The notes below the pieces were generated by a model. It made no database searches. It was not told the DNA's origin and saw nothing but the letters and a program-made list of their open reading frames with translations. From positions 1-11,636 of the forward strand of contig JAJZYI010000086.1 of assembly GCA_021798135.1 (NCBI GenBank): a stretch of 11,636 nt of DNA. Direction: 5' to 3'. The translations under genes and the position numbers were made by a program. Shown here in pieces: positions 5,174 to 11,590 of this stretch (position 1 is its first letter; every line of letters begins with the position of its first letter). This stretch comes from Actinomycetes bacterium. Lineage in GTDB: Bacteria; Actinomycetota; Acidimicrobiia; Acidimicrobiales; UBA8190.

Positions 5174-6225
5174 TCGTCGCCGCGCTCGCTGCGGCGGCGA
5201 TGTTCGGCACCGCGTCGGTGCTGCAGCACGACGAGGCCAGCGCCGAAGACCCGGGGGGCGGCTTCCTCCGGCTGTCGTCGATCGGCCGGCTCGTCCACCG
5301 CAGGCGCTGGCGGCGAGCCGTCGCGCTCGCCGCCGCCTCGTTCGGCATGCAGGCCCTGGCGCTGTCGTTCGGCCCGCTCGTGCTCGTACAGCCACTCGCC
5401 GCCACGGACCTGCTGTTCGCCATGCTGCTGCTCGCCTGGCGCCAGCGCCGCCGGCCCTCCGGCGGCCACGCCGCTCACGGCACCAGCCGGCGCCCCGGCC
5501 ACCTCGCGGGCAACCCCGGCACCGGACCCGCCGGCGACCCAGCCGGCCGCACCGGACCCGCCGGCGACCCAGCCGGCCCCACCGGACCCGCCGGCGACCC
5601 AGTCGGCGGCGAGCGCCGCGTCCGCTCGCTGGACTGGGCCGGTGCCGCCCTCGTCGCCGGCGGCGTCGCCGCCTTCCTGGCCCTGGTGCCGCCGGGCGCC
5701 GGCCGGTCGACGCCCCCCGCTGCGGCCTGGACCCCGGTGTTCGGCGCCATCGGTGGCGCCCTCGTGGCGACGCTCGCCCTCGGTGCCCTCGTCCGCACCC
5801 GCCCCGTCGCCCGGACGGCCCTGCTGGCTGCTGCGGGCGCCGCCGTCTTCTCCCTCGTCGACGCCCTGACCAAGAGCGTGGTGGGGTGGATAGGCGCGGC
5901 CGGCGCCGGCATGTTCCTGCAGTGGGAGCCCTACCTGCTGCTCGTCGTCGGCATGCTGGGCACGCTCCTGGCCCAGGCCGCCTACCAGGCAGGCCCGCTG
6001 CTCGTCAGCCTGCCAGTCATCGACACCGTGGAGCCCGTCGGCGCCGTCGCCATCGGCGCCACGGTGTTCGCCGAGCCCCTGGCGCGCTCGCCCGGGCTGC
6101 TGGCGGTGCAGCTGCTGGCCGGTGCCGTTGCCGTGTCGGGCATCGTCCTCCTGGACCGCTCGCCGCGCCTCGCGGCGCGGGCAACGCTGGGCCCGCCAGG
6201 TGAGCAGCCCAGCCACCGGCCCTAG
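5155..6225 (+). CDS. DMT-superfamily integral membrane transporter with collagen-like loop
   Basis: The 356-aa product resembles actinobacterial DMT/EamA-NIPA-like proteins. Its first helix ends in FGTASVLQHDEA (residues 17-28), a variant of the FALASVLQ-type motif usual in this group, and LVLVQPLAATDLLFAMLLL follows near residue 76. There are about 8-9 membrane helices. Residues 123-152, in the hydrophilic loop between helices, are three near-identical 10-residue units, TGPAGDPAG(R/P/G), encoded by a 30-bp tandem repeat. This loop is unlike the compact family loop and is probably disordered and cytosolic. The ATG at 5155 is chosen because it starts directly at the first helix and has GGTGAG 6 nt upstream. 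The gene lies 11 nt before the ThrE-type exporter, which suggests co-transcription. Its substrate is unknown. Confidence 0.82.
   Translation: MGTAVSVVAALAAAAMFGTASVLQHDEASAEDPGGGFLRLSSIGRLVHRRRWRRAVALAAASFGMQALALSFGPLVLVQPLAATDLLFAMLLLAWRQRRRPSGGHAAHGTSRRPGHLAGNPGTGPAGDPAGRTGPAGDPAGPTGPAGDPVGGERRVRSLDWAGAALVAGGVAAFLALVPPGAGRSTPPAAAWTPVFGAIGGALVATLALGALVRTRPVARTALLAAAGAAVFSLVDALTKSVVGWIGAAGAGMFLQWEPYLLLVVGMLGTLLAQAAYQAGPLLVSLPVIDTVEPVGAVAIGATVFAEPLARSPGLLAVQLLAGAVAVSGIVLLDRSPRLAARATLGPPGEQPSHRP
5521..5610 (+). repeat. In-frame 30-bp tandem repeat inside the DMT gene
   Basis: There are three units, at 5521-5550, 5551-5580 and 5581-5610, each starting ACCGGACCCGCCGGCGACCC. They encode 10-residue TGPAGDPAG-type repeats. 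The 30-bp unit preserves frame, so copy number can vary without breaking the protein. Confidence 0.92.
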
Positions 6226-6236
6226 CATGGCGGTCG
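6223..6236 (+). promoter_or_regulatory. Possible internal -10 overlapping the DMT stop codon
   Basis: TAGCAT (6223-6228) fits TANNNT and includes the TAG stop of the upstream gene. Its last T is 8 nt from the ATG at 6237, the same spacing as the two TTTGCTACGCTA promoters. No Shine-Dalgarno precedes the ATG. The thrE-like gene may therefore have its own leaderless transcript in addition to read-through. Confidence 0.3.
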
Positions 6237-7598
6237 ATGGCCGAGCGACGGAACGCCCCCCACCAAGGGCGCCGGCTGGCGGCCAGGGCCCGTGACGCCC
6301 TCGTCGGACCGGCACGCCCCGGACGCGTCGACCCGGTGCGGCTCCCCGAGCCCGAGCAGCGGGCCGTCTACCGGATCCTCACCTTCGCCCTGCGGGCCGG
6401 GGCGCTCATGCTCGGCAGCGGGGCCGGCACCATCGAGGTCGAGTCGGCCATCCTGGAGCTGACCGCCGCCTGCGGCCTGCACCGGTGCGAGGTGGACGTG
6501 ACCTTCACGTCCATGACCGCCTCCTACATCCGCTCCGACGACGTCGAGCCGGTCACCACCCTGCAGGTCGTGCGCGACCGCACCGTCGACTACGGGCGCC
6601 TGGCCGCCGTCGACGCCCTGCGGGCCGACCTGTCGGCGGGACGGATCACCCCGCAGCAGGCCTTCTCCCGGCTCGACGCCGTGGTCGCCAGGCCACCGCG
6701 GCGCACCCGGTACGTGGTGCTCAGCTGGGCCGGGATGGCCGCCGCCTTCACCGTGCTGCTCGGCGGCGGCGGCCTGGCCGCCGCCGTCTCCTTCGTGTCG
6801 GCGACCGCCGTCGTCGTCGTCCTCGCCGCCCTCTCCCGGCGGGGCATCCCCGACTTCTTCCGCGCCGCCTCGGGCGCGGCCATCGCCACCGCCTTCGCCA
6901 TGGCGCTCGAGTCGGTGGACGCCCCGGTCCACACCTCGCTGGTGGTGGCCGGCGGCATCATGGTGCTGGTCCCCGGCTACGCGCTGGTGGCCAGCGTGCA
7001 GGACGCTCTGACCGGCTTCCCCATCAGCGGCTCCGCCCGCGGCCTCGAGGTCCTGCTCACGGCGGCCGGGATCATCACCGGCGTGGCCGCCACCCTCTAC
7101 GTGTCGGTGGCGCTCGGTGCCAACCTGCGGCTGGGGACGCTCAACCTGTCACCGGTCGTGCAGATCCCGTTGCAGGTCGCAGCGGCCGGGGTGGCCGCCG
7201 CACTGTACGCCGCCGCCACCTCGGTGCCCCTCCGGTCCCTGGTGCCGGCCGGGGCCGTCGGGGCCGTCGGCTGGGCCACGCTGCTCGGACTGCAGCACGC
7301 CCACGCCTCGCTCATCGCCAGCACGTCGCTGGCCGCCGTGCTGGTCGGCCTGGCGGGACGGCTGCTTGCGCATCGCCAGCAGACCCACCCCTTCCTGTTC
7401 GTGGTGCCCGGGATCATGCCTCTCGTCCCCGGCCTGACCATCTACCAGGGGATGCTGGACCTCTTCACCGGCAGCCCGGCCGGGGCGCCCACCATGCTGC
7501 GGGCCCTGGGCACCGGGCTCGCCATCGCCGCCGGGGTCACGCTCGGCGCCATGGCGGTCCGACCGCTGCGCCGCTCGTCACACCGCCGGGTCGGCTGA
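6237..7598 (+). CDS. ThrE-type threonine/serine exporter family protein
   Basis: The 453-aa protein has both halves of the ThrE family. The N-terminal ThrE_1 domain (DUF1212) carries a soluble amphipathic portion with LRAGALMLGSGAGTIEVES (52-70), the CGLHRCEVDVTFTSM segment (79-93) and then five helices. The second is a ThrE_2-like domain (DUF3815, about residues 300-445) with PFLFVVPGIMPLVPG and five more helices. Corynebacterium glutamicum ThrE (about 489 aa) exports threonine and serine using the proton motive force; the same substrates are plausible but unproven. The soluble part is thought to act like a hydrolase domain in the family. It follows the DMT gene by 11 nt. Its last 21 nt overlap the 3' end of the convergent desaturase gene. 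Confidence 0.9.
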   Translation: MAERRNAPHQGRRLAARARDALVGPARPGRVDPVRLPEPEQRAVYRILTFALRAGALMLGSGAGTIEVESAILELTAACGLHRCEVDVTFTSMTASYIRSDDVEPVTTLQVVRDRTVDYGRLAAVDALRADLSAGRITPQQAFSRLDAVVARPPRRTRYVVLSWAGMAAAFTVLLGGGGLAAAVSFVSATAVVVVLAALSRRGIPDFFRAASGAAIATAFAMALESVDAPVHTSLVVAGGIMVLVPGYALVASVQDALTGFPISGSARGLEVLLTAAGIITGVAATLYVSVALGANLRLGTLNLSPVVQIPLQVAAAGVAAALYAAATSVPLRSLVPAGAVGAVGWATLLGLQHAHASLIASTSLAAVLVGLAGRLLAHRQQTHPFLFVVPGIMPLVPGLTIYQGMLDLFTGSPAGAPTMLRALGTGLAIAAGVTLGAMAVRPLRRSSHRRVG

Positions 7599-8504
7599 GC
7601 CCCGCGCCAGGCCGGCCTCGGCCCACACGCGCGCCGGCACCGGCCGGAGGTCGCCGACGAGGTGGACCGATGCCAGCGCCCGGATGACCCACCACGAGGG
7701 ATCGAGCTCGAACCGGCCGAGGCCCTGGCGGGCGCTCCCCGGAGACCTGTGGTGGTTGTTGTGCCACCCCTCGCCCATCGTCGCGAGGGCGACCAACCCG
7801 TTGTTGCGGCTGGCGTCGCCGGTGGCGAAGCGCCGGCGACCGAAGCGATGGGCCACCGAGTTCACCGAGAAGGTGGCGTGGTACAGGAGCGTGGTGGACA
7901 CGAAGAAGCCCCAGACCAGCATCTGGGGACCCGACGTGTGCAGGCCCGGCCACAGCCTCCCCAGGATCGCGCCGGCTGCCAGGGTGGCCAGGGCCGTGCC
8001 GACGGGAGCCACGTGGTGGTAGCGGTCGACGAGCCGCAGCTCCCGGAAGCGGGCGAGGTCCGCCACCCTGCCCGGCACCACCGCCGGCTGGCGGAACAGC
8101 CACCCCACGTGGCTCTGCAGGAAGCCGTCGACGACCGGCGAGTGGGGGTCTCCAGGGCGGTCGGTGAACCGGTGGTGGACCCGGTGGGTGGCCACCCACC
8201 ACAGCGGTCCCCGCTGGCCGGCGGCGGCGCCGAGGAGGGCGCCCGCCAGCCGGACCGGCCGCTTCATGGTGAAGGCCCGGTGGGCGAAGCCGCGATGGTA
8301 GAAGACGGTGATGCCGAAGGCCCTGGTCACGTAGAGCACGGCGCAGCAGCACAGGGCTGCCCAGCTCCACGTGACGAAGGGCACGGCCAGGACGCCGAGG
8401 TGCACGACCACGAACGGGACGCCCACGCGCGCTCGGCCTGCCGACGCCAACCGGGCGGGCTTCCCGGCGATCCCCACCACGTGCTCCGTCGGCAGCGCGG
8501 CCAT
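7578..8504 (-). CDS. Membrane fatty-acyl (acyl-CoA/lipid) desaturase, delta-9 type
   Basis: This 308-aa di-iron membrane desaturase introduces a cis double bond into acyl chains using O2 and an external electron donor. All histidine boxes are present: HRGFAH (H70, H75), HRVHH (H107, H110, H111) and HNNHH (H248, H251, H252), plus NSVAH with H219. Hydrophobic helices lie at about 31-66, 84-95 and 163-215. The short length and EGWHNNHH ending match bacterial stearoyl-CoA-desaturase-like enzymes without a fused cytochrome b5, so a separate ferredoxin or reductase is needed. The ATG at 8504 lies 2 nt downstream of the stop of the SRPBCC gene, which implies an operon with translational coupling. 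Unsaturated chains made here could be the substrate of the cyclopropane-synthase-like enzyme encoded at 10072-11334. Confidence 0.93.
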   Translation of the reverse strand: MAALPTEHVVGIAGKPARLASAGRARVGVPFVVVHLGVLAVPFVTWSWAALCCCAVLYVTRAFGITVFYHRGFAHRAFTMKRPVRLAGALLGAAAGQRGPLWWVATHRVHHRFTDRPGDPHSPVVDGFLQSHVGWLFRQPAVVPGRVADLARFRELRLVDRYHHVAPVGTALATLAAGAILGRLWPGLHTSGPQMLVWGFFVSTTLLYHATFSVNSVAHRFGRRRFATGDASRNNGLVALATMGEGWHNNHHRSPGSARQGLGRFELDPSWWVIRALASVHLVGDLRPVPARVWAEAGLARGSADPAV

Positions 8505-8506
8505 GG

Positions 8507-8941
8507 TCAGGCGACCTCGGCGAGGCGCCGTTCGAGGCCCCGGATGGCGCGGTCGGCCACGCCCCGGAAGCCCAGGGCGAGCAGTGGATCGGCGAGCCGC
8601 AGCAGGCCGCGGAAGTTGATGCGGGCGTCGTAGCGCACCTCGGTGGCATCCCCCCTTCGCTCCACGGTCACCGTGTCGACCGACTCCAGCGTTGCCGACC
8701 GTGCCGTGAACGTGACCCGTCCCGGGGCGAAGTCGGTCACCTCGTAGCGCAGCGGCAGCCTACGCCCTCCGACCCGGACGGTGAGGTCGAAGGCGCTGCC
8801 GGGCCCGATGTCGCCGCCGTCCCTCCGGCTGGCGGCCTCGACACCAGGGTCCCACTCCGCCGCGTGGCTGAAGTCGGCCATGTAGGCGAAGGCCCGCTCG
8901 GGGCTCCACGCGGTCCTGACGGTCTTCACGACGTGAGGCAT
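8507..8941 (-). CDS. SRPBCC-family (polyketide cyclase/START-like) lipid-binding protein
   Basis: This 144-aa protein has the single-domain SRPBCC helix-grip layout. It opens with VKTVRTAWSPERAFAYMADFSHAAEWDPGV (residues about 5-34), the usual first strand, two helices and Trp. Beta strands follow through RVTFTARSATLESVDTVTVE (about 75-94), and a long C-terminal helix, RGVADRAIRGLERRLAEVA, completes the cavity. Members bind hydrophobic ligands; the ligand is unknown, but the linked desaturase suggests a lipid. The ATG at 8941 is chosen over an in-frame ATG at 9004 because GGAGG (8946-8950) sits 4 nt upstream and the family's first strand begins here. The 9004 extension would translate repeat DNA. 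It is first in an operon with the desaturase and divergent from the cobalamin-binding regulator. Confidence 0.88.
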   Translation of the reverse strand: MPHVVKTVRTAWSPERAFAYMADFSHAAEWDPGVEAASRRDGGDIGPGSAFDLTVRVGGRRLPLRYEVTDFAPGRVTFTARSATLESVDTVTVERRGDATEVRYDARINFRGLLRLADPLLALGFRGVADRAIRGLERRLAEVA

Positions 8942-8964
8942 TCGTCCTCCAGTGGCAGTAGTCC

Positions 8965-9005
8965 AGTGGCAGCAGGGAGCAATCAGAGTGGCAGCAGGGA
9001 GCAAT
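8965..9005. repeat. Two direct repeats 22 bp apart in the divergent control region
   Basis: AGTGGCAGCAGGGAGCAAT occurs at 8965-8983 and 8987-9005, with a partial third copy AGTGGCAG at 8951-8958. The period is 22 bp, about two helical turns. It lies in the presumed 5' leader or promoter of the SRPBCC-desaturase operon. CarH tetramers are known to contact direct repeats about 11 bp apart, so these could be an operator for the regulator at 9157; this is inference. Confidence 0.5.
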
Positions 9006-9017
9006 TAGTGCTAATAC
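9004..9017. promoter_or_regulatory. AT-rich palindrome ATTAG-TG-CTAAT
   Basis: This 12-bp element (9004-9015) has perfect 5-bp arms and is the most AT-rich point of the divergent spacer. On the + strand it ends in TGCTAATAC, resembling an extended -10 (TGC-TAATAC); on the minus strand it reads TATTAGCACTAAT. It is a plausible shared promoter or operator between the SRPBCC operon and the cobalamin-binding regulator. Confidence 0.4.
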
Positions 9018-9039
9018 AGGCGGGGACGCCCAACGGCGC

Positions 9040-9087
9040 GGGCGCGCAGGGGCACGGGCGCGCAGGGGCACGGGCGCGCAGGGGCAG
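9040..9087 (+). repeat. 16-bp tandem repeat (unit GGGCGCGCAGGGGCAC)
   Basis: There are three units, at 9040-9055, 9056-9071 and 9072-9087 (the last ending in G instead of C), followed by degenerate GGGCACGCAGGGACGC-like sequence to about 9110. It lies in the leader region of the regulator gene. No protein is supported here. Confidence 0.88.
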
Positions 9088-9121
9088 GGACGCGGGCACG
9101 CAGGGACGCTGGGAGGTCGCC

Positions 9122-9160
9122 ATGGTGGTCGGGGTCGACGCGGCGGGGAGCGAGCCGTGA
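9122..9160 (+). CDS. Candidate 12-residue leader ORF coupled to the regulator
   Basis: ATG 9122 opens MVVGVDAAGSEP, ending with TGA at 9158-9160. It is preceded by GGGAGG (9111-9116) at 5 nt, a good Shine-Dalgarno sequence. The stop overlaps the GTG start of the next gene in a GTGA junction, the classic arrangement for translational coupling. No conserved function is recognised, and it may simply enhance initiation of the downstream gene. Confidence 0.35.
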   Translation: MVVGVDAAGSEP

Positions 9161-9978
9161 TCGGCCTGGGCGAGGCCGCCGACATGCTCGGCGTCCACTA
9201 CATGACCGCCTACCGCTACGTCCGGACCGGCAGGCTGCCAGCGGTCAAGGTGGCGGGCCAGTGGCGGGTCGAGCCGGCCGACGTCGACCGGCTGCTCCGG
9301 CCGGAGCCGGCCGCGGGGGTCCGGGCGCCGAGGCGGGCGTGGGCGAGGAGCCGCATCCTCGACCGGCTCCTCGCCGGCGACGAGGTCGGGGCCTGGCACG
9401 TCGTGGAGGCGGCGCTGGCTTCCGGGGCGGAGCCGGCCGAGGTGCACCTGGAGCTCCTGGTCCCCGCCCTGCGGGCCGTGGGCGAGCGGTGGGAGGCCGG
9501 GAGCATCGACGTCGGCGACGAGCACCGGGCCTCGGTGGTGGCCCGCCGCGTGATCGGCCGCCTGGGCCCGCGCTTCAACCGCCCGGGCCGCAAGCGAGGG
9601 GTCGTGGTGCTCGGGGCCGTGGCGGGCGAGCGTCACGAGATCCCCGGGGCCATCGTGGCCGACCAGCTGCGCGGTGCCGGCTTCGAGGTCGTCGACCTGG
9701 GCGCCGACACGCCCGCAGCGTCGTTCGTGGCGGCGGCCCGGCAGCTCCAGGCGGCGGCCGTGCTCGTCTCCGTCACCGGGTCGGGCCACGAACCGGCGGT
9801 GGCCGAGACGGTGGCCGCGCTGCGGGCCGGGCACCGCCGGGCCCTGCTCGTGGGCGGGGCTGCCGTGCCCGACGAGCGGGCGGCGCTCGGCCTCGGCTCC
9901 GACCGGTGGACCGGCTCGGACGCCCGCCAGGTGGTCGCCGCCGTCGAGGACGTGCTGGGCGGCCGCGGCGGCGACTGA
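9157..9978 (+). CDS. HTH-cobalamin-binding transcriptional regulator (CarH/LitR-like architecture)
   Basis: The 273-aa protein has three parts. An excisionase/MerR-like HTH comes first (residues 1-47; LGEAADMLGVHYMTAYRYVRTG, then wing GQWRVEPADVDRLL). A helical B12-binding cap (about 60-135) carries W112 and E122-H123, the exact W-x9-EH motif of CarH, where it surrounds the adenosyl group. A Rossmann B12 domain (about 147-270) has lower-ligand H160 in GERHEIPG, S205 in SVTGSG and GG at 233-234. CarH-type proteins bind DNA as AdoCbl tetramers in the dark and release it in light. CarH has a His immediately after the Trp, which becomes the upper cobalt ligand in the light state; here it is E113. 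Light response may therefore differ or be absent. The GTG at 9157 has GGGGAG upstream and gives the correct HTH N-terminus. Likely targets are the divergent SRPBCC-desaturase operon and perhaps the convergent cfa-like gene. Confidence 0.88.
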   Translation: MIGLGEAADMLGVHYMTAYRYVRTGRLPAVKVAGQWRVEPADVDRLLRPEPAAGVRAPRRAWARSRILDRLLAGDEVGAWHVVEAALASGAEPAEVHLELLVPALRAVGERWEAGSIDVGDEHRASVVARRVIGRLGPRFNRPGRKRGVVVLGAVAGERHEIPGAIVADQLRGAGFEVVDLGADTPAASFVAAARQLQAAAVLVSVTGSGHEPAVAETVAALRAGHRRALLVGGAAVPDERAALGLGSDRWTGSDARQVVAAVEDVLGGRGGD

Positions 9979-9982
9979 ACCT

Positions 9983-10018
9983 CTCGGAGCCGGCAGGCCG
10001 CGCCCCTCGGAGCCGGCA
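9983..10018 (+). repeat. 23-bp-spaced direct repeat after the regulator gene
   Basis: CTCGGAGCCGGCA occurs at 9983-9995 and 10006-10018, followed in each by a GCC-containing tail. It lies just after the stop codon at 9978, between convergent genes. Confidence 0.7.
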
Positions 10019-10025
10019 CGCCGCC

Positions 10026-10039
10026 GGCCCTGGAGGGCC
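10026..10039. terminator. Small hairpin between convergent genes
   Basis: GGCCC (10026-10030), loop TGGA, GGGCC (10035-10039). It is a short, symmetric GC stem in the 93-bp gap between the convergent regulator and cfa-like genes and could serve both strands. There is no U-tract, so confidence is low. Confidence 0.3.
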
Positions 10040-10071
10040 CTGCGTCGCGAAGGTCCACCGTCAGCCTCGGG

Positions 10072-11334
10072 TCACGCCCGGGTGAGCAGCGGCGCCCGCC
10101 AGGCCGGCTTGGCCAGCACGACCTGCACGTCGCTGACGTGCCGCTCCAGGAAGGCCGCCTCGCAGTACGCGAGGTACAGGCGCCACATGCGGAGGAACCG
10201 GTCGTCGTAGCCGAGGTCCTCGATCCGCGCCCGGTGCTCCTCGACGTTCTCCCGCCATCGCCGCAGGGTCTCGGCGTAGTGGCGGCCGATGTCCTCGAGG
10301 TCCACGATCCGCAGGTCGGTCCCGGCCGCCGCCCGGGCCAACGACGCGACCGAGGGCAGGCAGGAGCCCGGGAAGACGAAGGCCTTGACGAAGTCCTGGC
10401 TGCTCTTGGCCCGCTCGTAGCTCTGGTCGGCGATGGTGATGGCCTGCAGGGCCATCAGCCCGTCCGGCCGCAGCAGCGCCGCGCACGTGCGGAAGTAGGT
10501 GCCGAGCAGGCGCCAGTCGACGGCCTCGACCATCTCGATCGAGACGACCTTGTCGTACTCGCCGCGCAGGTTCCGGTAGTCGTCGTGGAGGACCGTCACG
10601 CGGTCGGACAGGCCGAGGCGGGCCACCCACTCGGTGGCGTGGGCGTGCTGCTCGGCCGAGATGGTCGTCGACGTCACGCGGCAGCCGTACCGGGTGGCGG
10701 CGTGCACGGCGAACCCGCCCCAGCCGGTCCCGATCTCGACCACGTGGTCCGCCGGCGACAGGTCCAGCTTGCGGCAGATACGGTCGAGCTTGGCCAGCGA
10801 CGCCTCCTCCAGGGTCATCGCGGGCCGCTCGAACACGGCGCAGGAGTAGCTCATCGTGGGGTCGAGCATCAGGGAGAAGAGCTCGTTGCCGATGTCGTAG
10901 TGGGCCCTCACGTGGCGCCGGTCGGCGGACGGGGACGGGCGCCGCAGGCGCCGCAGGGGGTCCGCGACCGCGGACGCGACCCGGCCGGCCCGGTCCCGTG
11001 CACGGCCGGCGGCCCCGCGGTTGTGCACCAGGATCCGCACCAGGCCCGTCAGGTCGTCGCAGTCCCACCAGCCGTCGACGTAGCTGCGGCCGAGCCCCAC
11101 CGATCCGTGGCGGAGCAGCGCTGCGTAGGCGCCGGGGTGGTGCACGTGCACCTGCACCCGGGGCCCGCCTTCGCCGAGACGGACCGTGCCGGCGCCGTCC
11201 TGCAGCACGATGCTGCCCCACGCGAGGCGCCTCCCCAGGTCCACCGCCAGCCTGCGGGCAAGCCGGTCCGCGGCGGCGGGCGGGACCGCCGCGCCGGCAC
11301 CTGCCGGCGCAGGCCGGCGCAGCGACCGGGGCAT
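10072..11334 (-). CDS. Cyclopropane-fatty-acyl-phospholipid synthase family SAM methyltransferase
   Basis: The 420-aa enzyme transfers the SAM methyl group to the double bond of membrane acyl chains, giving cyclopropane or methyl-branched products. An N-terminal Cfa lipid-binding domain (about 25-110; LGRSYVDGWWDCDDL) precedes the catalytic domain: HYDIGNELFSLMLDPTMSYSCAVF (145-168, with C165), SAM motif EIGTGWGGFAVHA (200-212), ISAEQHAHA (225-233), EMVEAV (267-272, with E270), and SQDFVKAFVFPGSCLPS (312-328). By comparison with E. coli Cfa from memory, the bicarbonate site keeps Cys, Glu and Tyr (Y353), while the His position is Gln (Q297). Actinobacterial homologues often read QAIT here. 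ATG 11334 begins shortly before the conserved domain; an in-frame ATG at 11466 would add 44 Pro/Arg/Gly-rich residues and cannot be excluded. Both have weak Shine-Dalgarno sequences. It converges with the cobalamin-binding regulator. Confidence 0.92.
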   Translation of the reverse strand: MPRSLRRPAPAGAGAAVPPAAADRLARRLAVDLGRRLAWGSIVLQDGAGTVRLGEGGPRVQVHVHHPGAYAALLRHGSVGLGRSYVDGWWDCDDLTGLVRILVHNRGAAGRARDRAGRVASAVADPLRRLRRPSPSADRRHVRAHYDIGNELFSLMLDPTMSYSCAVFERPAMTLEEASLAKLDRICRKLDLSPADHVVEIGTGWGGFAVHAATRYGCRVTSTTISAEQHAHATEWVARLGLSDRVTVLHDDYRNLRGEYDKVVSIEMVEAVDWRLLGTYFRTCAALLRPDGLMALQAITIADQSYERAKSSQDFVKAFVFPGSCLPSVASLARAAAGTDLRIVDLEDIGRHYAETLRRWRENVEEHRARIEDLGYDDRFLRMWRLYLAYCEAAFLERHVSDVQVVLAKPAWRAPLLTRA

Positions 11335-11590
11335 CTCGTCGGCATCCCCGCGGTGCGCCCGACGCCCGACCGGCGAGCCGCGGTGGCGACCTGGTCCCCC
11401 GGTCCGCAGGGGGCGGGGCCCTCCGCCGGGGGGAACGATCGGCGACGCGAGGGGCGCGTCAGCCATGGCCGACCTGGTGGCGAGGCGAGCAGGCGGTCGT
11501 CCCGGGGCGGGGCCCGGACCCGGCCGACCCCGACGCGCTGCCGGTCGCCGCACCGGGGACGGCCTGCCGGGCAGGCGCGACGGGGCTCGC

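Noticed and set aside
4540..6315. Minus-strand open frame of 591 codons opposite the FlgC-like, repeat and DMT regions
   Set aside because: It spans two genes and a minisatellite on the other strand, and its translation is repeat-derived (RRHPH) with no domain.
8942..9004. Upstream ATG at 9004 for the SRPBCC gene
   Set aside because: The added 21 residues come from the 22-bp direct repeats, and the GGAGG directly before ATG 8941 marks the better start.
9018..9121. Cobalamin riboswitch ahead of the B12-binding regulator
   Set aside because: The leader consists of simple 16-bp repeats and I cannot see a B12-box-like motif or the needed multi-helix folding potential.
10061..11221. Alternative minus-strand frame of 386 codons over the cfa-like gene
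   Set aside because: It is the out-of-frame shadow of the Cfa enzyme, with Arg/Pro/Gly-rich translation and no motifs, while the chosen frame shows the full SAM and Cfa signatures.
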